Notes: a model not told the origin generated them from the letters alone. Shown: positions 13,159 through 24,991, counted from the first letter of the stretch. The stretch is DNA of 64,000 nucleotides from Hydrangea macrophylla (GCA_033977485.1 CM066994.1:13208001-13272000), one strand, 5' to 3'. Made by a program: numbers and translations.

Positions 13159-13524
13159 ATTTCATCTTGAGAAACATCGATCGTATTATTTTTGAAATCT
13201 TGGTAGGAATAACTAGTCACAGTAGCAGTGTACAATTTTACAATGCTAATTATGTGTCCATTCAAATTCACTTGATTAAATATGAGTCCATTAATATTCA
13301 TCCTTACACCAAAATACATGACCAACAATAAACTACTACAAAGATATAGCAAAAGAAATAGAGGTTATGCATATCCAACAAGGGGCAATGAACAATTTTA
13401 CACTGTGTAAAGGTCACACAACATTTTAATTTGCCTTGCTATTATTTTAGGAGTGCATTTTTGTTCACTATTGCTCACCTAAGTACCCCAATTCAAATAT
13501 GCTTAGTTACACGAATATACATGT
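13159..13524. other. Unassigned AT-rich spacer
   Basis: No gene recognised. Isolated copies of the acaattttacac motif seen in the neighbouring tandem repeat occur near 13230 and 13392. Confidence 0.4.
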
Positions 13525-13775
13525 TAAGTGTACAATTTTACACTATACTGGAACAAAAGAACTGGTGACAAAATTTAATAAGTTTGCTTACACGAATGCA
13601 TTATCCAAATAATAACATTTAGCAAGAATTGGTGACATTTTAAGTGTACAATTTTACACTACACTGGAACAAAAGAACTGGTGATAAAATCTAATAAGTC
13701 TGCTTACACGAATGCATTATCCAAATAATAACATTTAGCAAGAACTTGTGACATTTTAAGTGAACAATTTTACAC
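13525..13775. repeat. 116-bp tandem repeat, 2.2 copies
   Basis: Units begin taagtgtacaattttacac at 13525, 13641 and, partially, 13757. The two full units differ at only a few positions. Each contains the near-palindrome tgtacaattttaca. Confidence 0.85.
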
Positions 13776-14029
13776 AATATATAAAGTAATTGTTGGGAAA
13801 GAAACGAAGATGAACACACAAATAAACTTTTAAAATTTCCCACCACGTAGATGAACACCTCATAAAATACTACTATCGGTTCTAAGAAACGAAGCACAAA
13901 AAAATGTCAGGGCAGTGAAGCCATTTCTTTTAATCTAAGATTTTGGTCCGCCTATGCGTAGATAGATACATACACACAAACATATGTATATATATATATA
14001 TATATCGATGATGGCTTTGTTTATTTCTT

Positions 14030-14545
14030 CCTCATCATGAACCACCACTTTGCCACCACACCGCTGACAGTAGCCCATCAACATCTACTGTCACTCTTCA
14101 CCCCCTCATTGACGAGCAAATCGATACTCAAACCCTAATTTTGATTGAGTCCAAGATCCAAGCCTGGATCGATCGCAAGAGCATCGAAAACCTATCTGAG
14201 CATTACATCGGCCATCTGAAGAAGAAGAATCATCGATTCGTATGATTGACTAGTTCGTGAATTTGCTATCTCAAGGGTTTGATCGCGAGCTACAAGATTT
14301 GATTATGAAATTGAAGTTATTTTTAGAGCTTGAGATGGTTCTTTGCAGCTTGAATTTCTCGAAAAAGGTAAGAGAGAAAGTGGCTTATGCGATTGCCAAA
14401 TTGATTCAATTCAACAAGGACTCCTACTTCTTCATGAAACACGAGCGAAATCAAATGATTTGGCGTTTGAAATTTGGTAATATGAGATTCTCGGAGTGAT
14501 TGGGGATTTTGTTTGTGAAAACTCCGTGTAAAAATGAAGCACAAT
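14030..14545 (+). pseudogene. Degenerate coding remnant, possibly ARM-repeat-like
   Basis: A frame from about 14060 (…IDEQIDTQTLILIESKIQAW) stops near 14247. A second frame from 14257 continues with helical, Leu-rich sequence (MNLLSQGFDRELQDLIMKL, then VREKVAYAIAKLIQFNKD). Together they read like one protein broken by stops and a frameshift. The Leu/Ala spacing reminds me of armadillo-repeat proteins, but I do not recognise the gene. There is no intact frame, so I call it a relic; a real exon of an unrecognised gene is the alternative. Confidence 0.3.
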
Positions 14546-14841
14546 TACTATTTTAAAGGGAAACTCTGGTGTAGGGATAGTATGGTCCTAAAAAAAAGTG
14601 TGAACCTATCATTAAATTGATTTTTCGGTCGGCCCTATTATCACAAAGTTACACTAAATAGGATTTAATAATAGTTAACCCTTTATAAGTTAAATCTATT
14701 TTTTTTTTGTTATTCCCACTTCATGGTACTACTAACACAACATACGGTAAATGCATTTGCATAAAGTGGGTGCAAATAGCAAATTCCCAAAAAAAAAATA
14801 AAAATAAATAAATAAATAAAATTGTCTAATTTTATGTACGA
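14546..14841. other. Unassigned spacer
   Basis: AT-rich sequence with A and T homopolymer runs; nothing recognised. Confidence 0.4.
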
Positions 14842-15213
14842 GTAATGCTATAGACACAATATATTGCATAACATAAAGCACAATAGGACTTTAAATGCTT
14901 TGTACCATGTGCTGTTTGAATTTTTCACACTTTTCTATACGCCAATTATACAACACATGGTGCAAACATTTAAACTACTACAATAATCATATACCCACTC
15001 CCTCAAACACACCCCCAACCACATTCAACAAATCCTGCCCCTTAATTCTAGTAGATCATATGTGAAAATCATGTGGAATCCACAAGAATTAAGGACAATC
15101 AGGGGTCAGGATGTGTTAAATATGGTTGGAGGTGTGAATGAGAGTGTGGGTGTATCATTAGTCTAAATACTATTGTGATTTGTGTTGTGTAATGTCTTAT
15201 GTAGGTAGCATTC
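14842..15213. mobile_element. Foldback MITE
   Basis: The left half (gtaatgcta… with acacacccccaaccacattcaac and cctgcccctt) is mirrored by the right half (caggggtcaggatgtgtt…ggttggaggtgtg…tagcattca). The arms run over about 150 bp with mismatches. The terminal gtaatgcta resembles that of the MITE at 19575-19744. Confidence 0.6.
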
Positions 15214-15407
15214 ATCTTTAATGTACTTGAGTGTGAAGCATTTGTACCATGTGCAGTTTAAATTTTGTATACTCCGTATATTTTTTTATACCCCACTTAT
15301 ACAACAGAATATATACATTTAAAATTGTGTAAATAAAATGTGTGAGTATCAATAAGTCTAGACACACATTCACTTTCACAACACTTTTCACAATAAGGGT
15401 ATTTTAG

Positions 15408-15600
15408 CAAAATAAAACTTGTGGGCCCCACACTCTTATTGCAAAGCAATCCCTCGTCAAAGACACAAAACAATCCCCAAATTGAAAGCAATTTGGAGAC
15501 CCTAGAAGAGAGAGAGTCCAGCCCTAACTCCCCCAATCCGCCGGCGAAGAAGACCACCACCAGTCGACGGCGATGAAGACCACCACCAGCCGCCGGCGAG
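15408..15600 (+). repeat. Left arm of an inverted repeat flanking the BUD23 fragment
   Basis: From gcaaaataaaacttgtgggcc to the gccggcg motif this matches the reverse complement of about 18600-18790, including the gggccccacact, caatccct and gccctaa.tcccccaat blocks. The match is imperfect. Confidence 0.55.
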
Positions 15601-15615
15601 GAAGACCACCACCAG
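15538..15615 (+). repeat. Three 26-bp tandem units
   Basis: Units at 15538-15563, 15564-15589 and 15590-15615 each end in gaccaccaccag. The last is followed by taagt, so cag|taagt could serve as a splice donor. No coding role is demonstrated. Confidence 0.7.
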
Positions 15616-15679
15616 TAAGTCTCGGGTTATCTCTCTTTCTCTCTCTCTCTCTCTACGTATAGATATATATATATATATC

Positions 15680-15710
<31 letters not shown>

Positions 15711-16813
15711 CCAGAGATGTATATACATTTATAAAATCATTTTGTTGTTTGATATTGCTCGATTTTTGTTTGATAAAACTTGTTGTTTGATATATATACA
15801 TATCTATGGATTGTTTGGGTTTTTCTCAGATTTTGCTTGATTTTTGAATTATTTTTTACTTTTTATTTTTTTCACAACACTTGGATTTGGTTGAGTAATT
15901 TGGGGGTATATACATATATATTTTTGTTGGTGTTAGATTTGAACATCTATATATATATATATATACATATTTAATATATCATCTCTAGAGTATGTGGTGC
16001 AGGGTTGTTCTACAATTGACCAGAATGGTGCAATGGCCTTATCCAAGGCACACAATGACCTATCTTTGCTTTGGCACAATTCATATATAATTTTGTTGCA
16101 ATGTTGATATTGTTTGGTTTTAATTTGGGGGTATATACATATATAATTTTGTTGGTGTTAGATTTGAACATATATATATTTAATAAGTTAGAATTTGTGA
16201 CTTTCAAGAGCTCGACTTGTTCTGTTAATGGTAGTCATATCAATGAAATATCCCCAAAAGATTAGCATACTGAAGATGGGATGTGGCATAATTAGGAAAG
16301 ATGGCTATGGGTAGTTTATGTGATGTCCTGTTTAATGAGAAGCTACTTCTTTTACTTCTTGTGTGTATAGTTTACATGCTACAAGTTGCTTCTAATTCCT
16401 TTTTCTGATTTTTTTTTCAGTGACGTGCTTGTTCTTTTCTGGCCTATATTAGTTCTTCATTTTAGATCTAATTTTCCTTTTTTTTTATCAATTTACCACT
16501 TGCATCACTTGGTTGTTAACTTGTTACTGTTCATTATTTTACTTCTTTTACCTTCAAGTAATCATACATTTTGAATTGAAATAGGAAATTGAGCGATTGG
16601 CTGTTTCACTAAAACCCGATAACAGCAATTATTGTATTTTTTTTTCCTTGGGTTAGATAATAAACACTCGAAACAACTGGCAACTCTTGTTGCAAAAGCT
16701 TATTCTGTGTTTCCTTATAAAGGTGCAATTAAGACATTTTGAATTAAAGTTAGAAGAATTTTTTCCATCTGTCAAATTCATGGAGCACTAACTGGACATC
16801 AACTTTTGAACAG
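15616..16813. other. AT-rich stretch upstream of the BUD23 exons
   Basis: Contains CT and AT microsatellites at 15636-15710 and a direct repeat (about 15895-15972 and 16120-16188, with a tttgttggtgttagatttg core). No methyltransferase exon was recognised here. Confidence 0.5.
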
Positions 16814-17235
16814 TTCTAAGAGTAGAAAAGAATACCTAGTGCTTACTTGTGGTCCACCATCCTTGAGCTCAGCCGTTCCTAGGGGTGGCGATGATGATGA
16901 AGAGAATGGCTCCGATGATGAGAGTAGCGGGGATGATGAAAATGAGACAGTAAGTTCCAATTCATATGTTGTTGACCATTCACCAAGAAGCTATAATTGC
17001 TATTGATTGGTATGGACTTTGCTTCTTTTCCATTTCTCAATGTAAGATCTTTTTCTGGACCACGCAGGTTTCCATTTCAGATAGACATAGACCAAGAAAA
17101 AAGCAAAAGACAGGCAAGAAAAATATAAAGGATAAAGGATGGATACTTAGGGAGAAGCAGCGAAGGAGGAGAAAAGGATATGCAGTGCCCCAAGATACAA
17201 AGTATACTGCACGAAAACGGAAGACTCGATTTTAA
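16814..17235 (+). pseudogene. C-terminal two exons of a BUD23/RID2-like 18S rRNA methyltransferase
   Basis: BUD23 (RID2 in Arabidopsis) is a nuclear SAM-dependent enzyme that makes N7-methylguanine in 18S rRNA. Two exons fit its C-terminal region. Exon 16814-16949 encodes SSKSRKEYLVLTCGPPSLSS plus an acidic Asp/Glu/Ser tract. Exon 17068-17235 encodes the basic tail SDRHRPRKKQK…DTKYTARKRKTRF and a TAA stop. The junctions are aca|gtaagt and cacgcag|gtt, and the frame is kept across the intron. The methyltransferase fold with its SAM-binding motif should lie upstream but was not found back to 15.6 kb. The likely explanation is a truncated or captured fragment; a gene with very distant upstream exons is possible but less likely. 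It is flanked by an inverted repeat (15408-15600 and 18600-18790). Confidence 0.75.
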
Positions 17236-17823
17236 TCCCTCATCCCGGTTGTACAATTTTTCCACGGGCTTTTTTTGCTTTGTAGTGTTTCCTTATATTT
17301 GTCCAAATTTGGAATCTATTCAAGGTTTTGCTGGTTTTCGGTGGTGACCAATTTATTGGATTCGCCTAGTGGTAAAACTCAGTGTGGTAAGATGTAACTG
17401 GCATTGTTGAGTTTTGAGGTGCATCCGGCAAGTTGAGTTACATTCAATTTTTTATTTTTTTGGAGCAAGAGTGACATCTTGTAGTGAATCCAAAGCTCGA
17501 TCAGTTTCACTCGGAGATTTTTTGGAAGAAAGAAGTGTATGTCCAATGTAGTAGCTGTGAGAAGTCAGTTCCTTCAGTTGCTTGTCAATTGTTCCTCAAG
17601 AAGTGTAATTCACAAATGTGTGTGAATATAGAGAGTCTAGAGACCAAGTAGGATGATAGACTCCAGTCTGAGATGTGAGAATGGGAAAAAAAAAACTCAA
17701 CATAGCATAAAGATAGGCCAAAACCACATGAGAACATTGTTTGTAGGCAGGGACAGCCCCAAACAAGAGAAAGGCCTTAGCTTTCTTTCATTCAATGGAG
17801 GAGCACCTCAATTTGGGAAGAAA
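17236..17823. other. Spacer downstream of the BUD23 fragment
   Basis: Probably includes the old 3' UTR just after the stop. No further gene was recognised. Confidence 0.4.
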
Positions 17824-17933
17824 ATTCAAAAGTCCAATTTTCATTTTTTTCCCAACACTGCAATACCTCAGCACCTCAATTCAAAAGTTCAATTTTTCTT
17901 TTTTCCCAACAATGCAATACCTCAGCACCTCAA
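17824..17933. repeat. 55-bp tandem duplication
   Basis: Two units starting attcaaaag at 17824 and 17879, each containing tgcaatacctcagcacctca. Confidence 0.75.
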
Positions 17934-18445
17934 TTCGATAAATAAATAATATTTCAATTCTATTGATGTAAAATATTAACAAGTGCCTTATTTAATACAA
18001 TCAACAAGCAAATATAAGTGAAGAGGGCTACATATCATCAAAATGAAAAACCATGGAGTAAAAGCAAACACCTTACAAGACAAAGCCTGAGATTCTCAAA
18101 AATGCCAAACAAAATACCAAAATGAAAACCCAAAACCAAAGTTCATCTAGTAGAAAAACCACGAGCCCATTTCACTACCAATATGCTGCCAAACAATTGA
18201 AGAGGGCTACATATCATCAACATTTGAGAACAACTCAGACCTCAATACTACAAATGGACCAAAAAGATGAGCCACAGAAGCCCCCCAAAACAACCTCTAA
18301 TCAAGCCCAAAGCCAGTATCAAAATCAAACATTCTGCAAAGCTAATTCTGCAGATTCTGGTAATGAAGAATCCCATCCAGCATAAAATCCTAAGATTGAA
18401 ACATCCTATTCGTCCACGATAACAGCAACACCATCACTCACTTTT
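17934..18445. other. Unassigned spacer
   Basis: The phrase gaagagggctacatatcatc occurs twice (about 18020 and 18199). An open frame at 18122-18385 is Gln/Ser-rich, has no recognised domain and is not called as a gene. Confidence 0.4.
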
Positions 18446-18481
18446 ATGACTAGTTTGTGCAGGTCATATAATCTCAGGCGA

Positions 18482-18590
18482 TCTCGAGAGAGAGGAGCAT
18501 CAGAGAGAGAGAGAGAGCGACAGAGAGAGCGAGAGAGCGAGAGAGAGATCGCGACAGAGAGAGCGACAGAGAGAGAGAGAGGTTACTTGT
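18482..18590. repeat. GA-rich compound microsatellite
   Basis: Nearly continuous gagaga interrupted by gcgaca units. It is open in frames on both strands only because of the dinucleotide repeat. Confidence 0.85.
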
Positions 18591-18599
18591 TTTATCCGG

Positions 18600-18790
18600 T
18601 GGTTGCTCGCCGCCGTCGGGAATGCTTGTCTTCCTCGCCAGTCGCCGATCTCCACAATTGGGGGATTTAGGGCTCGAGCCTCTAGCCTCTTCCAACGTCT
18701 CTGGATTTATTTGGGAGATTGTTTTCATTATTTGATGCAGGGATTGTTTTGCAATTAACAGTGTGGGGCCCATAAATTTTATTTTGCTGT
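18600..18790 (-). repeat. Right arm of the inverted repeat flanking the BUD23 fragment
   Basis: Its reverse complement matches 15408-15600 with mismatches and small gaps. It ends about 200 bp before the VAL-like start codon and so may lie in that gene's promoter. Confidence 0.55.
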
Positions 18791-18989
18791 AAATAAAATG
18801 TGTGAGTATATAAATAATAGTGCTCTTTGACTATTGACTTTACTTTATACTCATCCCGAAGAGATTCTCCCTCTCTCTCGTTGCTATCCTTATCTTCCAC
18901 AACAAAGATTTCCATTTGACCATCTCTGTCTCAGTTGTCTCCTCTCTCTCTCTCTCTCTAGGGTTTATTGGTTCGTATTTTAAGCTCCA

Positions 18990-19139
18990 ATGGCTTCTTC
19001 ATCGTTGCGAACGGTCTGCTTCCAGTGTGAGGATTCGAATTCTGTCCCCTTCAAGAACGGTTGGCGCCTCCGGAGCGGCCGATACGCTCAGCTCTGTAAT
19101 CGATGCGGGTAAGCCGTTCAGCGCATTCCCATTCAACCA

Positions 19140-19182
<43 letters not shown>

Positions 19183-22100
19183 GTATTATACACACGCACA
19201 CATATGTATATCGATTGCTTGTCGAACAATTAACATTGTTGCTTTCTTGATGTTTGTGGATTTGTATCAACGATTTTTGTTAGTTGTTGAAATCATGATC
19301 AGTGTCTGGGAACAATTGGTTTGTTTTTATATATGTCGTTTGATCTTGCAATAATCGCCTTTAGTCCATTTTCTTAATTCCTGTGGACGAGGGGGCTAGG
19401 TTTTCTTGCGTCTCAAGCAATCTATCAACAACTATTTGTTGTGTCCGTACATTGCATTTGATGCTTTTCTTAGGAATTTACCTGCTTAATTAGGATTATC
19501 CGGACAAATGTTTGGGATGCTTCTAAATCCATTGTATTAATTTCACTTTCCGCTCAGGAGTATGATCTGTTCGAGTAATGCTATGCTTCCCAAATGTGGT
19601 TCCCAATACATTTGTCTGTGGGACCAATTGATTTTGCATGGGAGGATGTTGAATTGATCGCACAATTCTTGAAGGTGGTCCCACACTGCCACATGTGTTT
19701 GGGATCCACATTTGGGGTACAAGATTTGGGAAACATAGCATTACATCAGCTCTTTATGATCTCAATCCGCGATTGATAATTGTATTCTGAGCATAGGCGA
19801 TAGAAAGTAAATGTTTTTCACTTTTTTGTCGCCTGGCTCGGTTGTCTGGGGTTGAAACTTAATGTTAAAGGCAATGCACAGTAGAGCTAACTTTCAGAGT
19901 TTATGATGAAAAGGAAAGGATAGATGTATAAAGTTTTGGTAAAATAGAGATGAGTGTTGCTAAGATGGAGAAAATTGGCATGGTAGGTACTTTGTCTTAC
20001 TGAAACTCTTTCTGATCCTACGTCTTTTAATCTCAAATTAAGTTCCAGCCATCACCCACTCCTCATGGTGAGACGACATCTTAAGACTCACCACTTCCAC
20101 CTATCTTCCGCAGAAACTAATATCATTTAGTAGCTACCCTACCCCCAGGATCAGTTTTTTGAGGTAGAGAGAATGTAAAGATAGGAAATATGGGAACATT
20201 TGAAGAGAAAGGAAGGAAGAGAGACGGTACAGGTTGGCGATGATCGTAAAGATTGCTAGTTTCAGAGTAAATGATGGGTAGCATTGAGCTTCTCTGATAT
20301 TTTTTTTACGAAAAGAGCAAGTTTTTTCTCCCATTTGAATATCCATTTATTTTTACAATTATATTGTACAATTTTTTTCCAAAAGTTAGATCTGTCCTCA
20401 GTTTGCCCTCCTGTTTCGTTGCATAACTGGGGCCACCAACGAGCAATTGCCCTGTTTTGTATTCAAAATCATTTAAGTATCTTAAATTAGTTATTTATTT
20501 ATTTAATTTTGGATACATCTCTGGAGTTTTCTTGGTGTATGACTTTTCTTTGTGCATCTAGGTCTTTGTACGAGCAGGGGAGATTCTGTGAAACTTTCCA
20601 TTCAAATGATGATGGCTGGAGGGATTGTGAATCTTGTGGGAAGGTGAGTTGAAAATTTTCCATTTGTTATTCACAATTCTTTACATTAATTGGTGGATTA
20701 ACAAACTATCTATTGAAGGTGCATGAGTCAGCATGACTTGCACACTATTATATATATATATATATATATATATTTATACATATACACACACATAACATGT
20801 ATACTATGAATATTAATCCTCAAACTTCATTTGCAGTTGGTTCACTGTGGATGTATAGTGTCATTCTATGCATATATGCTGTTGGACTTCGGTGGAGTGA
20901 TCTGCATGGAATGCTCGAAGACTAATTTCATTATGGTGAGGGTGGGGGGACTACTATATTTGCAATAAAATGTATACTACACACACAAACATATATTAAT
21001 ATACAAGCATATGTGGTGATGCTATTTCCGGAATGGAAGCAGTTCTTTTTTCACATCCCAATTGGATGCTTGAACATTTCATTAATGGAAGCATTACTAA
21101 ATTACTAATTAACACCATCTGGTAACTTACTTAATTTTATTGCTTGGGTTTTAACGGTTTTTAAAAATTTTTAAACATTGTATTTCAGGCACGAAGGCTA
21201 TGCCTATCTTCTGAAATTCAAAGAGGGATTGGAGAGCTTCAAGCAGATGCCGCTAGGGTAAACCAAATAGAACCTCAATACTGGCCTCGGGTGACTGATT
21301 TAGAGCTACAACAGATCTCTAAAGAGTATCCTCTTACTTTCGTTTGTCATTTGATTTGGAGCTGGTTTGGTTAGTGTTAAAATATAATCACTTTTTGAAT
21401 AAGGGCTTTTCATAAATTTATATTTTAAAAAAGTTACATGTTTATCTTTTTAAAAAAGCTATTTTTTGGTTTTAAAAAGGAATCAAATTATTAAAAAGCT
21501 GTGAAAAGCAAATCCAAATGGTCATAGCTCGAAAAAGCTATCCCAAACAGTTTCTTAACAGAATGTTGGATGAACTCCTCAAGTGTGTATTGTTGAATAT
21601 TATAGAGCAATAGGAAGTTTTGAATCCAATATATATTTTTCTAGTAAGCTGCACGTAACTTCCATTGAGTTTGCACTCCTTGTATTGTATATCTAACTCA
21701 ACATCATGCAAAGAGAAGCCCTTGACAATATGTAAAGCCCGAACTCTGTTGTTGTACCTCTGTTTGAGAAATTGTTGTCTGCCAGTGATGCTGACCTGAA
21801 ACTAGCACGTCTCGTGATACCAAAAAGATGCGCAGAGGTGCGTTCATATGCTTTGTACTTTAAAATGGAGGTCATTGAATATTTAAGTCTTAAACCTCTT
21901 TGCTTTTTAAGTTTGAAGCTTCTTGGATGTTTGGCGGACAGTCTTTGTACTTGTGTTGAGCTGATAAGCCAATGGTTTGCTACAATGTGAAAAGTGGGAA
22001 CGAATGCTTAAGGGGTTATTAGTACTAAATCACTTAAATATTAGGATTCATCGGTTCCTGTACAATTTACCACTCTAATTATTAAATTCAATAAATTAGT

Positions 22101-24745
22101 AATCCTATTCTAGAAACCAACTTGGTTTCGTGGTAAATAATTAGTAATCCTATGCTTGACCGCTTGTTTTTACCGAGTGGACTATGTTTACCCAGTTTGT
22201 TGGAATAAACCAGTCATGGTTGAATCTGACCAGGTTTGAGGTTGTGAGTAGTTGCAGTTTCAATGTAGCTAAAAGGGGTAAGCAATCACAGGACCTAGCT
22301 CATGGGGAAGGTAGGAAGAGAACTCTCCCCTTTGATGAGCTTCTATGTTGGCTAGTTAATATATACGATCATCAATCAAATTAAGTTGGTTAGAGTTAGT
22401 TTTGTGAAAAAAATTAAACACAAAACTAAGAAAATATTAAGTTGGTTGGAGTCTAGGAAGCACGGGTGTGGCGGTTCGACACTCAGTGCGGGTGCGGCAG
22501 CCTTTAATTAGTACACACCCAGTGCGAGTGCGGGTGCGGCCACCTTTCCGTGTTTCGTAGGTTGGAGTTAGTTGCACAACCTCCATATGGTGAGGTTTCA
22601 CTCCTTTCTCCAGTCCATGCTTTAAAACATATGGTCATCACCTCATTGATATCTAATTACTTGGCACTCCGGATTTAATCAACTAGGGACTTTAAGCACC
22701 CATGGAAGTGCTTGAAAATAATGTCTGTAAGGTAATTAATAAATACATTTTGGATCGTTGAACTATATACTGATTTCCGCCTTGGTCCTTCATCTTTTAA
22801 TGTATCAATTTGGTCCCTTAACTTTCAGTCCACTTGAAATTTGCCTTTTCTAGATCTGAACCTTCCACACGATGTGTTTCTGTGGCTTTTTTAGAATGGA
22901 AGTTGAAGGAAGGTTGATATTGAAGTTGGACAAAATGTCAAGGGACCAAATTGCTACAGTTGGAAGGCAAGGGACCAAACTACAAATTGGTGAATAATTC
23001 AAGGGTGCAAAAAGCATTTTATGCTTTGTTATTTGTAAACAATTTTTTCTTTAAAGGTTCTTGGTTTATATAATTATATTCACTGTATTAAGCTCTGACA
23101 ATCTAGCAGGCTTTTTTCCCCGTCATTTCTGCACCGCATGGGTTCCCCATCAAAATTCGTGACACAAAAGGCAAGGAGTGGGAATTTCACTTCCATTACT
23201 GGCCTAATAGTAGCAGCAAGATGTATGTTTTAGAAGGGATTAAAGATTTTATGATTTCAATGCAATGGCAGGCCGGCGACATTGGTAATCCATTTTATTC
23301 ATTCATGAAATAAAGTTTAGGGGGCCTTACTCAACGAATGTTTCGTATTTGGATTAGTAAATACTGGAATTGGTGTTTGAGAGGTCGTCTTTGTCATGCC
23401 TTCAATTAAATAGCTTATAGTTTGCATCTTATTCATAGTCATATGGTTGTTAGAATCTATGTAGCACGGGCACGGGCACGGGCACGGGCACGGACACGGA
23501 CACGGACACGTGACACGGGTACGGTGGTACGGCTATTCCCAAAAATGGAGGGTACGGGTACAACACTACGGCTAGGGTACGTTCAATAAAAATATATTTT
23601 TAGTTATAAAAAAACAAAGAAGAAGAAGAAGATTGAACATCAATAATACAGATTATTCATCCATAGCATAGCAACTTGCATGGTAACTTAACAATATTGT
23701 TTTAGCATTACAAGTCCACAACATTAAAATAAATAAAAAAAAATAAAAGAAGAAGAAGAAGAAGTCATAGTTTCAATCTCAATTTCCTAAAAAAACCCGT
23801 GTCCCTGCTATACCCATCTCGTACCCAGTGTCACAGTTTTAATTAAAAGCACCAGGACACGGCCAGAAGAGTGTCCGACATGTACCCACACATGTCGGTA
23901 CCCGTGGGGTACCCGATACTCTTACGGCAACCAAAATGAAGTACCAGTGCTTCCTAGGTTAGAATGAATTGATTCACGAGTGGATTTTTCTACGACTCGA
24001 TTGGAGTTTCATACAACCTGATACGATTCACAATTCAATACATTTCACAATTTGTAATTATGAATTTTTGGGGTTTTTAGTCATCAGTGGAAAAATTCCA
24101 GCATTCTGAGCCTTGATATTGCATGAAAATTGTGTTAGATTATTGTTTCGTTCATTTTAAAGAATGAAAATTGTGTTAGATTGATGTGGGTATTTTTTTT
24201 TTAATGTATACTACGTAACTATTTTTTTCTTTCTAAGAATAGTCAATTGTACGATTCACGGTTCATAATTTTGAGAAACCGATTCACAATATGACAATAA
24301 TAGTCATAGTAGTGATTTCGAGTTAAAAATCGTAAATGTTGACTCTTAAGAGTATTCTATTTCTTCACACTAGATTTGAATTTTCTTCTATAATGTGAAT
24401 ACTACTGGAATATATGCACTGCCCAACATGAGTTTATTTCCCAGAAAGTTTTTAGAAGCTTGTGCATCCATTTACAATCTTATAATTCCATACGATGCAC
24501 ATCCTATTCTTTTCCCCTTGAATGAAGACTGAAGACTCGTGTATTTATTCAGTGACATTTTATCGGGCTGAACCAGAGGGAATGATGGTAATAGGACTAA
24601 GAAAGAGTTTTGTTGGTCCACCACCTTATGAGGTATTATATCATGCGAAAATTATTTGCTCTCTTGAAGTTTTGTAATAATATACTCTATCAGCATCATT
24701 CTAATTTCTAAGTATCTACTTCATTCTTATTAGATGACTATCTGA
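18990..24745 (+). CDS. Compact VAL-type B3 repressor (PHD-like + B3), possibly truncated
   Basis: VAL/HSI2 proteins bind RY (CATGCA) DNA and recruit Polycomb silencing to shut down seed genes. Exons consistent with GT/AG and one frame are 18990-19108, 20562-20643, 20837-20935, 21189-21325, 21738-21837, 23110-23284 and 24553-24632 (264 codons). Residues 1-100 form the Cys/His-rich PHD-like region (VCFQCED, GWRLRSGRYAQLCNRCG, FCETFH, CESCGKLVHCGCIVS, CMECSK). Residues about 122-255 hold YWPRVTDLELQ and a B3 domain (PLFEKLLSASDA, RLVIPKRCAEAFFP, GKEWEFHFHYWPNSSSKMYV, QAGDIVTFYRAEPEG). The long linker of Arabidopsis VALs is absent, and no CW zinc finger or EAR motif was found before the transposon block at 27 kb. 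The frame may end through a 12-nt exon at 24734-24745 or by read-through to TAA at 24675-24677. The start follows a CT-rich leader. Confidence 0.75.
19143..19182. repeat. (CT)n(AT)n microsatellite in intron 1
   Basis: Uninterrupted CT repeats followed by AT repeats, 35 bp after the first VAL-like splice donor. Confidence 0.85.
19575..19744. mobile_element. MITE in VAL-like intron 1
   Basis: Ends gtaatgctatg and catagcattac are exact 11-bp inverted repeats. Subterminal blocks cccaaatgtgg…cccaa and tttggga…ccacatttggg continue the fold. No clear target duplication. Confidence 0.65.
21363..21550. mobile_element. MITE-like AT-rich element in VAL-like intron 4
   Basis: Bounded by ggtttggtta and cccaaacag, with internal aaaaagctatttt and ggaatcaaattattaaaaagct stretches. 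A related segment lies in the CCDA gene at about 53158-53441. Ends are approximate. Confidence 0.45.
22453..22560. mobile_element. 108-bp hAT-like MITE
   Basis: Termini ctaggaagcacgg and ccgtgtttcgtag form an imperfect inverted repeat, flanked by the exact 8-bp duplication gttggagt at 22445-22452 and 22561-22568. Eight-bp duplications are typical of hAT transposons. It lies in intron 5 of the VAL-like gene. Confidence 0.75.
23457..23957. mobile_element. 501-bp hAT-like MITE with hexamer repeats
   Basis: Termini ctatgtagcacgg and ccagtgcttcctag match those of the 22453-22560 element. The 8-bp duplication gttagaat is exact at 23449-23456 and 23958-23965. Inside the left end is a tandem gggcac/ggacac hexamer array (about 23466-23520). 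It lies in intron 6 of the VAL-like gene. Confidence 0.8.
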
Positions 24746-24951
24746 AGAATCATAGATATCTGCCATGCGATTAGGTGCTTACTATGAAGATGCAAGTCAC
24801 TTCACTCTTAACTCGCTCAATTCCCTTGGAAATTATATGCTATATAAGTCCATGGAAACTGCAAAATTGGATGGTTCTTGAATCTCCGGTTGTGATAATA
24901 TATTTGCAGCAAATATAATTTTGCTTCTTCCATAGTTAATAAATTAACTTG

Positions 24952-24991
<40 letters not shown>

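Noticed and set aside
13525..13775. CRISPR-like array
   Set aside because: The repeat is a 116-bp head-to-tail tandem without spacers, in a plant genome.
18122..18385. Gln/Ser-rich 87-codon frame
   Set aside because: No recognisable domain, no splice context, and it overlaps dispersed direct repeats.
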